This document shows positions 57,076 through 64,000 of a stretch of DNA of 64,000 bases, one piece after another. Below the pieces are notes generated by a model. That model was not told where the DNA came from. It made no database searches and saw only the letters and a list, made by a program, of their open reading frames with translations. How positions within the stretch are numbered: position 1 is the stretch's first letter; each line of letters opens with the position of its first letter. The DNA is from Pedobacter miscanthi (GTDB taxonomy: Bacteria; Bacteroidota; Bacteroidia; Sphingobacteriales; Sphingobacteriaceae). Where the stretch lies: positions 1 to 64,000 of the forward strand of contig NZ_QNQU01000029.1 of the NCBI RefSeq assembly GCF_003315595.1, in the 5' to 3' direction. A program made the translations under genes and the position numbers.

Positions 57076-58095
57076 ATGACTGCTGCCGAAATTATTAAGG
57101 ACATCAAAGCCCGCAAATTTAAACCCGTGTACCTCTTACATGGTGAAGAATCTTTTTATATCGACCAGGTAACCGATTATATTGAGGATAAATTGCTCAG
57201 TGATGCCGAAAAAGGCTTCAACCAAACGGTTTTGTATGGAAAAGATACTGATATGGCCACAGTTTTGGGTGCTGCAAAGCGTTACCCGATGATGTCTGAT
57301 TACCAGGTGGTGATTGTTAAAGAAGCACAGGATTTAAAGTGGGGTAAAGAGGATAGCTCAAAAGAGGGTGAATTTGTGCTCAATTACTTCGAAAAGCCCC
57401 TGCCCAGCACCATTTTGGTATTGGCCTTTAAATACGCCAATTTCGATAAGCGTAAAAAAATCTATAAGGCGATTAATAAAAGCGGATTGATTTTCCAGTC
57501 AGACCCTGTTCGCGATTATAAACTGGTGCCCTGGATCGAAGAGTTTATCAAAGATAAAGGCTATAAGATCGATCAGCAGGCGTCGGCGCTAATGGCCGAA
57601 TATTTAGGCACCGACTTATCCAAAATTGCCAATGAGATTGAAAAACTGATGCTGAACGTTCCGAAAGAAACGACAATCAGCACCGATCATGTTCAGAAAA
57701 ATATCGGAATCAGTAAAGAATACAATGTTTTCGAGCTTCAAAAGGCATTGGCCATCCGCGATGTGCTGAAATGTAATAAAATCATCAATTATTTCGCCAG
57801 TAATCCAAAAGCCAACCCAACGGTAATGGTTCTGGCCAATCTGGGTGGTTATTTTACCAAACTTCTCAAATATCATTACATCCCCAATAAGGCCGATGCA
57901 GCATCAGCACTGGGCGTACCGCCGTTTTTTATCAAAGATTACGAAGTTGCTGCAAGGAATTACAATACAGGCAAGGTTTTCCAGGTAATCGGGTTGCTCC
58001 GCGAATACGATCTAAAAAGCAAAGGTTTAGATAGTACCGGAAATGTTGATGACGGCGAATTGTTAAAAGAACTCGTTTTTAAGATTGTACACTAA
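57076..58095 (+). CDS. holA: DNA polymerase III, delta subunit
   Basis: A 339-residue clamp-loader subunit that opens the sliding clamp and helps load it. N-terminal AAA+-like fold with KPVYLLHGEESFYIDQVTDYI, ILVLAFKYANFDKRKKIYKAI, then DLSKIANEIEKLMLNV and the C-terminal helical collar (NIGISKEYNVFELQKAL..., DLKSKGLDSTGNVDDGELLKELVFKI). The frame is open from 57001, but ATG at 57076 (MTAAEII) fits homologues, and 25 extra residues are not homologue-like. TAATTTTA six bases before the ATG may be a weak -7 element. Confidence 0.88.
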   Translation: MTAAEIIKDIKARKFKPVYLLHGEESFYIDQVTDYIEDKLLSDAEKGFNQTVLYGKDTDMATVLGAAKRYPMMSDYQVVIVKEAQDLKWGKEDSSKEGEFVLNYFEKPLPSTILVLAFKYANFDKRKKIYKAINKSGLIFQSDPVRDYKLVPWIEEFIKDKGYKIDQQASALMAEYLGTDLSKIANEIEKLMLNVPKETTISTDHVQKNIGISKEYNVFELQKALAIRDVLKCNKIINYFASNPKANPTVMVLANLGGYFTKLLKYHYIPNKADAASALGVPPFFIKDYEVAARNYNTGKVFQVIGLLREYDLKSKGLDSTGNVDDGELLKELVFKIVH

Positions 58096-58230
58096 TCTTT
58101 TATTAGCAGAAAAGCATTCTATATTCACTGTCAAACGTTTGCGCAATTTTTCGCTGTTTTAGTCTGGTTAAATATCATTATTTTAGAATAGAGATACCAT
58201 CAACAGGTGCTAACCAATTCTAAATAACCA

Positions 58231-60489
58231 ATGAGGACTAAAATCTTTTTACTCTTAATCCTGCAGTGTTTCGCTACCGTAATTTATGCGCAGCGGTTAA
58301 AACCATATAACCTTGCTTTTCCGAAACTGGCCAGCCGATGGGATGAAGCGATGCCCTTAGGCAATGGTATGCTGGGCGTTTTAATATGGGAAAAGAACAA
58401 CAAGCTGCGACTTTCTTTAGATCGTGCCGATTTGTGGGACGAGCGGAAAGCGCTTGATATGTCGAAACTCAATTTTAAATGGGTTGAAGAGCAGGTGCAC
58501 CAAAATAATTATGCCGCTGTTCAAAAAATAGGGGATGAACCTTACGATAACAGTCCGTACCCAACCAAATTACCTGCTGCCGCAATGGAATTCGATATTT
58601 CGAAACTGGGTAAGGTAACATCGAACGAACTCGACATCGAAACAGCCCTGAATACCGTTAAATTTGAAAACGGAACAGTTTTTAACTGTTACATCCATGC
58701 AACAGGGGCTCAGGGTTACTTTAGTTTTGAAAACCTAAAGTCGACAGCAATTTTACCAGATTTAATAGTACACAATTATAGCAATGGTTTGACTGAAAAA
58801 GGTGATAACAGCCATGCGGGCGGAGGTTTACAGAAACTGGGTTACGCAAAGGGTACGGTTACCAATACTGCAAACAGCATCCGTTATCATCAGCCTACCT
58901 ATAGCGGACATTTTTATGAGGTTTTGGTGCAATGGAAAAAAATGGCAGCTGGCCATATCGTCGGTTCGTGGACAATCAGTAACGATAAAACGGCAATATT
59001 GCCCGTTATTTCATCTGGCGCTAAAGAGCCTACCGGATGGGATACCCATACGAAGTGGTGGAAAGATTATTGGGCAAAATCGAATATTTCGGTGCCCGAC
59101 CAGCTGATCCAGAAACAGTACTACCTGGAAATGTACAAACTGGGCTGTGTGGCCAGAAAAGGGGCGCCTGCCATTACTTTACAGGCCGTATGGACAGCAG
59201 ATAACGGAAGTTTACCACCCTGGAAAGGCGATTTTCATAACGATTTAAATACACAGTTAAGTTATTGGCCAACTTATACCGCAAATCACCTTGCAGAAGG
59301 AGCCACCTTTACCGATTGGCTCTGGAAAATACGAACAAAAAACCTGGCTTATACCAAACAGTATTTTGGTGTGGCGGGTTTAAATGTTCCGGGGGTAATT
59401 ACCTTAAACGGCGATCCGATGGGTGGGTGGATCCAGTATGCGCTTTCGCCAACGGTTAGCGCATGGACTTCTCAGCATTTTTACTGGCAGTGGAAATACA
59501 GTATGGACGATGTTTTCCTGAAAACAAGGGCTTATCCATACATTCATGAAGCGGCAACCTATCTTGAAAATATCACTCGTTTAAAGGATGGGAAACGTAC
59601 ATTGCCTTTAAGCTCAAGCCCGGAGTATAACGATAACACTATTAAAGCCTGGTTTTTAAACTGGAGCAATTTCGATTTATCGCTTTCTAAATTTTTGTTT
59701 AAGGCTGCTGCTGAGGTTAGTAAAGCAAATGGCAAAGCCGAAGAAAGTAAACATTGGCTGGCGATATTGGATCAGTTACCGGATTATGAAGTAAATGAAA
59801 CTGGCTTTACCATTGCGCCAGGCTCAAATTTAGCCAGTTCGCACAGGCACATGTCGCAGTATATGGCCATTTACCCACTCGATTTACTGGATGTTAATCA
59901 AGAAAAAGATAAAACCATTATCGATAATTCTTTTAAACGTTTAGAAGAGATTGGTACAAAATCATGGTGCGGATATTCTTTTAGCTGGATGGCTTCTTTG
60001 TACGCCAGGGCTTATGAGGCTGATAAAGCCGTAAAACAACTGGAGATTTTTGCTTCTAATTTCTGCTCGCCGAATAGTTTCCATTTAAACGGCGATCAAA
60101 AAGGCGGGCAATATTCTGGCTTTACCTATCGCCCTTTTACCCTCGAAGGCAATTTTGCTTTTGCACAGGGTGTTCAGGAATTGTTATTGCAGAGCAGAGG
60201 CGATTACATTCAGCCTTTTCCGGCTGTACCGCGTAGCTGGGAAAATGTTTCTTTTAATAATTTACGGGCCGAGGGAGCCTTTTTAGTAAGCGGCAGCAAA
60301 GAAAACGGTGTGCCAGCCAGGGTGAAAATTTATGCTGAAAAAGCAGGATTGCTTAAAATCAAATTGCCTTTTAAAACTTATGTGGCTAAAAATCTGCCTG
60401 CCGGATCAGTAAAGATGACCGATGATGGTATTTTGCAGGTAAATATGAAGAAACAGCAAAGTATAACCTTCGAGAATGGCTACGAATAA
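58231..60489 (+). CDS. GH95-family glycoside hydrolase
   Basis: A 752-residue secreted glycosidase. A signal peptide (1-20) is followed by the N-terminal beta-domain of GH95 (PLGNGMLGVLIWEKNNKLRLSLDRADLWDER, about 40-75), and the (alpha/alpha)6 core (about 280-660): YYLEMYKLGCVARKG, LQAVWTADNGSLPPWKGDFHNDLNTQ, LPLSSSPEYNDN and SSHRHMSQYMAIYPLD. GH95 members are alpha-1,2-L-fucosidases and related alpha-L-galactosidases; which one cannot be told by eye. Located in periplasm or on the surface. Confidence 0.85.
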   Translation: MRTKIFLLLILQCFATVIYAQRLKPYNLAFPKLASRWDEAMPLGNGMLGVLIWEKNNKLRLSLDRADLWDERKALDMSKLNFKWVEEQVHQNNYAAVQKIGDEPYDNSPYPTKLPAAAMEFDISKLGKVTSNELDIETALNTVKFENGTVFNCYIHATGAQGYFSFENLKSTAILPDLIVHNYSNGLTEKGDNSHAGGGLQKLGYAKGTVTNTANSIRYHQPTYSGHFYEVLVQWKKMAAGHIVGSWTISNDKTAILPVISSGAKEPTGWDTHTKWWKDYWAKSNISVPDQLIQKQYYLEMYKLGCVARKGAPAITLQAVWTADNGSLPPWKGDFHNDLNTQLSYWPTYTANHLAEGATFTDWLWKIRTKNLAYTKQYFGVAGLNVPGVITLNGDPMGGWIQYALSPTVSAWTSQHFYWQWKYSMDDVFLKTRAYPYIHEAATYLENITRLKDGKRTLPLSSSPEYNDNTIKAWFLNWSNFDLSLSKFLFKAAAEVSKANGKAEESKHWLAILDQLPDYEVNETGFTIAPGSNLASSHRHMSQYMAIYPLDLLDVNQEKDKTIIDNSFKRLEEIGTKSWCGYSFSWMASLYARAYEADKAVKQLEIFASNFCSPNSFHLNGDQKGGQYSGFTYRPFTLEGNFAFAQGVQELLLQSRGDYIQPFPAVPRSWENVSFNNLRAEGAFLVSGSKENGVPARVKIYAEKAGLLKIKLPFKTYVAKNLPAGSVKMTDDGILQVNMKKQQSITFENGYE

Positions 60490-60518
60490 GTTATCCGAAA
60501 TTAAGTGATTGAAAAAGT

Positions 60519-60550
60519 AGAGGGGGTAAATCATCCCGGAACCCCCCTCT
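60519..60550 (+). terminator. Terminator of the GH95 gene
   Basis: AGAGGGGGT and ACCCCCCTCT form a 9-10-bp stem with a 13-base loop, followed by TTAT. It lies 30 bp after the stop. Confidence 0.6.
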
Positions 60551-60951
60551 TATGCTCACTATTAATAACACAGTTAGATTATAACTAATAACCAGGTTAC
60601 ATCCCTGAGACCCTGGTTTGAGGTATTTAGTTACCTGTGCGTATCAAATGATATGATGGTACAAACCTAAGCTAACAGGAGTTTTATTGAAATAGACTAT
60701 AGGTGAAAAGGCATAATCACTCCATGAATCACGAATTATGTTCTGTAAGTGTACATTGCACTTTTATACCTCCGATGGTTTTACTCTTTTTTAAACGGCG
60801 TTCAGTATTTGTTGCCTACGATCAGATGATATGGTGGAAATGGTCAGACTCAGGTGACTCAGGTGGTGATAAAAATCAAAGCTTTCATGATTAAATTAAC
60901 TACCTCACTTACCTGAGAACAGTTAAGGTGTTAAATTCTTTTGGCCGAAAA
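60551..60951. other. Intergenic, nothing recognised
   Basis: About 400 bp with no convincing gene. A 63-codon frame at 60703-60894 has no features of a protein. Near-repeats GACTCAGGTGACTCAGGTGG (60846-60865) are the only pattern. Confidence 0.5.
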
Positions 60952-62091
60952 CTACTTTATCAAAGTAAAGGGATTCTGCTTATCGCCTGTCCATTGGTAT
61001 TGGTGTAAGGTGCTTTGCTGTTGCCCATCTGCTGTTTTTTCGTTGTGCGATATATAAAATAGTCCGTTGCCCAGCGGACACAAACCGGTTGCTCCCCACC
61101 CGAAAAACCAGCCATTAATCCCTGATTCTGGATCTTTAAGTCCTTTATCCAGTAACGAAAGTGTTTTTATTTTTAGCTGACTGCCATCAGATGATATTAT
61201 ACTGTTAACCGGTTTTTTCTTCCCGTCGATTACAAAAAGGTCGTAATTTGCGAACCAGCTTTTATTGCCATGGTAAACTGCGGCAAATAAATTTCCGGTA
61301 AAAGGATCGTAAGCCAGGTTCTGGATGCCATAACGTGTATTGCCTGTTTTTACAAAATATTTATCCAGCGGTTTTTGCGGCCCCGAATGGTGTAAATTCC
61401 CTTGGGAAAGTGCTTTGGCGTATTTGTCCCAGTCAGCAATATCATATTTTAAGATCACCTGATGATCATTGTCTGTTCTGGTGGTATCGCCATAAATGCC
61501 GTAAGCCACGTATAGATACTTTTTAGTGGTATTGGCGCTGCCCATTTCGGGAGCAAAGGCAACACCATCTATCCCCGAACAGGCAAAACGATGTGGTTTT
61601 TCGGTATTACCCGATTTTACCTTTGCGCTATAATCATCAACGGCCTCTTTAAGGTAAACGGTACGTAACAGGTCTTCTTTTTCCGCATCCATGTTCGGCC
61701 TCACAATTTTTGAAGGATCGAATATGGCGATGTAAAACCCATCTTCATTCTCTGTTTCAATGCCCAGTTCTTTTTTGATGCCTTTACCTATTGCATCGTT
61801 TTTATATTCTAACGATCCGTAGATTTTGCCGTCGCTACCAAAGTCAAGGTCGCCTAAATGGCCTGCGAAACCCGATACACTGCCGACTAATTTGCCCTGA
61901 AGATCTGTTTTGATGAGTTTATCGGTAAAAGAAAAATAAACATATCCCTTAGCCTGGTCTACCACCACACCCTGTACATGCATGGTGCCTTGTTTGCCCG
62001 AGTAAATTACATCCGGCAGGTTGATAGTCTGCGATTGAGCGCTTGTGATACAAGCAGTAATTATACTGAAGAATAGGAAAAGTTTTTTCAT
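60952..62091 (-). CDS. Secreted beta-propeller-like hypothetical protein
   Basis: A 379-residue exported protein with a signal peptide (MKKLFLFFSIITACITSAQS). The mature protein shows periodic strands and D-G/Y motifs (VQGVVVDQAKGYVYFSF, LGDLDFGSDGKIYGS, KKYLYVAYGIYGD, QNLAYDPFTGNLFAAVYHG, GATGLCPLGNGLFYISHN) as in a six- to seven-bladed propeller. No catalytic motif. ATG 62091 chosen for the signal peptide instead of 62115. Its proximity to a TonB-type receptor hints at a surface nutrient role, not demonstrated. Confidence 0.72.
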   Translation of the reverse strand: MKKLFLFFSIITACITSAQSQTINLPDVIYSGKQGTMHVQGVVVDQAKGYVYFSFTDKLIKTDLQGKLVGSVSGFAGHLGDLDFGSDGKIYGSLEYKNDAIGKGIKKELGIETENEDGFYIAIFDPSKIVRPNMDAEKEDLLRTVYLKEAVDDYSAKVKSGNTEKPHRFACSGIDGVAFAPEMGSANTTKKYLYVAYGIYGDTTRTDNDHQVILKYDIADWDKYAKALSQGNLHHSGPQKPLDKYFVKTGNTRYGIQNLAYDPFTGNLFAAVYHGNKSWFANYDLFVIDGKKKPVNSIISSDGSQLKIKTLSLLDKGLKDPESGINGWFFGWGATGLCPLGNGLFYISHNEKTADGQQQSTLHQYQWTGDKQNPFTLIK

Positions 62092-62199
62092 CGATTTGCC
62101 GGGAACCAGCTGCAAACTTATCTAAACTTGGTTAAAAGCACGTTAAATTAATGTTAGCTTGTGGTAATTAATATGTTGCCGGTTAAATCATTAACTAAA

Positions 62200-64000
62200 C
62201 TAATTTTCGTCGGGTAAACGGTCTTTTTGAGTTTTATCGCGGTTAAAACGATAGGTAAGGGTTAGCCTGGTTAAGCGCCCAACACCTTTATATTCGGATT
62301 CGAACTGATAATCAGGCGTAATAAACTGTTGTTTAACCACCTGCGAATCGAATAAATTGGTTACAGCGAGTACCACCGATAATTTATCCTTAAACAAATC
62401 TTTGCTCAGGGCAATATTTGCGCGGTACTGGGCCGCAATGGTTGATTGTACATCAGCGTTTTTCCCCTGGTAATTAAAAGCATATTCGATGGCCAGACTC
62501 TTAGGGAAATTCATCCTCGAACTGATTCTTGTAAACCAGGTTTTATTGGAGGTTCCATATTGTTTCCCCTGGAATTCGCCATGCTGTTTAAAACCATAAT
62601 AATTAAAATCCCACGATAAACGCCACCATTTAAAGGCATTGTAAGTACCCGAAACCTCCAGCCCGTAGCGGTCTTCGTAACCGAGGTTAACCGGGGTGCT
62701 TACAAAAAAACCTTCGGCAGTTTGGCTTAATACATTCTGGAAATAATTTTTGTTGTGCGAATAATATATGGAAGGGTTAAGGTTAAAATGCCCCCACTTT
62801 TTTAAAAAGGCCAGCTCAAAAGAATTACTATAAGCTGGATTTAGGTCGGGATTACCTACTGTGAGGTTGCGGGTATCAGAAAGACCTGAAAATGTGTTTA
62901 GCTGGTAGAAACGTGGCCGGTCTATCCTCCGGCTATAACTGATCTGCAGATCTGTATTTTCTCTCAGGTTATAGGTAAGATGCAGGGTCGGGAATAAATT
63001 GATGTACTTTTTGTCTTTCGATAATGTAGCTTTGCGGTCGGAAATGCCAATGTCAGACAGTTCCGTGCGTAAACCCAGCAGGTAACTCAACCGTTTAAAC
63101 TTATTGGCATATTGCGCATAGGCAGCATAAATATTCTCGTCGTAATAGAGTTTATTGGTATAATTTTCGAGTAATATTCCGTTCGAAAGAGTAGAATAAT
63201 CACTTCTTATGGCCCTTAAATCAGCCCGGATGCCGGTTTCGAAACGTGCTGATTTAGAAAATGCCGTTACAAAATCGCTCTGGATGTAGAAATCGTCGCT
63301 GCTTTCGATATCCCTTGAGCTAAGGTGCGAAACGGGATTGCCAGAAGGAAAACGTTTCTGTTGGGTAATATCCTGGTTTTCATCATCATTCCAGAAATCG
63401 TAGCGTAAGCTGGTGGTCCACTTCTGGTCCTTATTGTCGAAAGTTTTTACATAATTAAGTTCCAGCTGGTTATATTTTTGTGGCTCGTGGTAATCTTCAA
63501 AACGCGATATGATGCTGTCCAATACATTTTCTCCATTGTAATAACGATATTGATAACTGGTGGTATCGTTATTTTTTTGCAGGTCGTGGTAAAAACTGCC
63601 CGTTAACGTATTCTTTTCATTGATGTAATAATCGCCGCCAACATAATAACTGTAGGCATTGTCGTTCCGTACCTGATCATTATGCTGGTTCAGTACCGTG
63701 CTTGCTCCATTCCTGATGGTGGTTTGTAAATTCTTTTCATAAGCATAAATATTCCGGTAAAAATGGCTTACGTTGGCAAACAGGTTTACCTTTTGGGTTT
63801 TATAACTCAGGTTGATATTTCCGTTATAATACGTTGGTGTACCTATACCGGCCTGGATAGAGCCGTTTAAACCCGAAGAACTGTTTTTTTTAAGTACAAT
63901 GTTAATGATCCCGGCTCCGCCCTGTGCCTCGTAACGGGCCGATGGATTGGTAATGACCTCCACTTTTTCTATGGTGTTGGCCGGAATCTGATTTAAACCA
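62200..64000 (-). CDS. TonB-dependent receptor-like outer-membrane barrel protein (5' end off window)
   Basis: A partial gene, at least 600 residues, running out of the window on its 5' side with no stop. The right-hand text encodes the end of a plug domain (LNQIPANTIEKVEVITNPSA, then YEAQGGAGIINIVLKK), followed by the beta-barrel, mostly pairs of strands with aromatic girdles and Asn/Asp turns (YTNKLYYDENIYAAYAQYAN). It ends DRLPDEN at 62200. The domain arrangement fits the 'outer membrane beta-barrel family' of Bacteroidota, relatives of SusC/TonB receptors. The ligand is unknown. Confidence 0.85.
   Translation of the reverse strand, partial: GLNQIPANTIEKVEVITNPSARYEAQGGAGIINIVLKKNSSSGLNGSIQAGIGTPTYYNGNINLSYKTQKVNLFANVSHFYRNIYAYEKNLQTTIRNGASTVLNQHNDQVRNDNAYSYYVGGDYYINEKNTLTGSFYHDLQKNNDTTSYQYRYYNGENVLDSIISRFEDYHEPQKYNQLELNYVKTFDNKDQKWTTSLRYDFWNDDENQDITQQKRFPSGNPVSHLSSRDIESSDDFYIQSDFVTAFSKSARFETGIRADLRAIRSDYSTLSNGILLENYTNKLYYDENIYAAYAQYANKFKRLSYLLGLRTELSDIGISDRKATLSKDKKYINLFPTLHLTYNLRENTDLQISYSRRIDRPRFYQLNTFSGLSDTRNLTVGNPDLNPAYSNSFELAFLKKWGHFNLNPSIYYSHNKNYFQNVLSQTAEGFFVSTPVNLGYEDRYGLEVSGTYNAFKWWRLSWDFNYYGFKQHGEFQGKQYGTSNKTWFTRISSRMNFPKSLAIEYAFNYQGKNADVQSTIAAQYRANIALSKDLFKDKLSVVLAVTNLFDSQVVKQQFITPDYQFESEYKGVGRLTRLTLTYRFNRDKTQKDRLPDEN

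Noticed and set aside
60703..60894. 63-codon plus-strand open frame after GH95
   Set aside because: No start signal, odd composition, no domain; probably a chance frame.

Overview
The window looks like a chromosome segment of a Bacteroidota bacterium, most likely Sphingobacteriaceae and Pedobacter-like. I infer this from the sequence: the -7 promoter motif TAnnTTTG just ahead of many starts, little Shine-Dalgarno use, and a gene set typical of that group (lysine 6-aminotransferase, NamZ/DUF1343, DUF1080 plus Gfo/Idh/MocA proteins, GH95, Uma2 proteins, DUF2625, SusC/TonB-type barrel proteins). I see no rRNA, tRNA or CRISPR array.

Region 1 (1-2069) is chromosomal: a small membrane protein and lysine 6-aminotransferase. 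Region 2 (about 2070-18857) is an integrated mobile element of about 16.8 kb. It is bounded by an exact 18-bp direct repeat (2070-2087 and 18840-18857). Just inside each end lies a matching pair of GGGGATAA repeats with identical 12-bp spacing. It carries a tyrosine recombinase next to the left end, a repeat-rich possible replication or control region with a putative DNA-binding protein, an XRE regulator with a clear palindromic operator, a run of small unknown genes, a serine recombinase, a GIY-YIG-like protein and a YD-like lipoprotein. It ends with a tight four-gene minus-strand operon (17598 to 11929): a two-ATPase-domain GHKL histidine kinase, a CheY-like receiver, an HNH nuclease and an N6-adenine DNA methyltransferase. 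A divergent membrane/coiled-coil gene lies beside it. This operon is the best candidate here for an undescribed system: a restriction-modification-like module wired to a phosphorelay.

Region 3 (18980-50812) is ordinary chromosome. It holds an SGNH hydrolase, a TetX-like flavin monooxygenase with its TetR regulator, tRNA and translation genes (rluA-type, fmt, truA, mnmD, valS), topoisomerase IB, NamZ, a LolC/E-type permease, mazG, membrane proteins, an M13 peptidase, a His-rich metal P-type ATPase and three tandem Uma2 paralogues that each carry a copy of the same promoter. Region 4 (50813-64000) is rich in carbohydrate functions: two Gfo/Idh/MocA proteins flank a double-DUF1080 protein, followed by holA, a GH95 glycosidase, a secreted propeller-like protein and a TonB-type barrel protein cut by the window edge.

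Intergenic spaces hold several dispersed palindromic repeat families and two true tandem arrays (82-83 bp x5 at 37486-37940; 55 bp x3 at 56763-56927). Several starts given here are internal ATGs chosen over longer TTG-initiated frames because of promoter or signal-peptide position. All names rest on motif recognition by eye; no database search was run.
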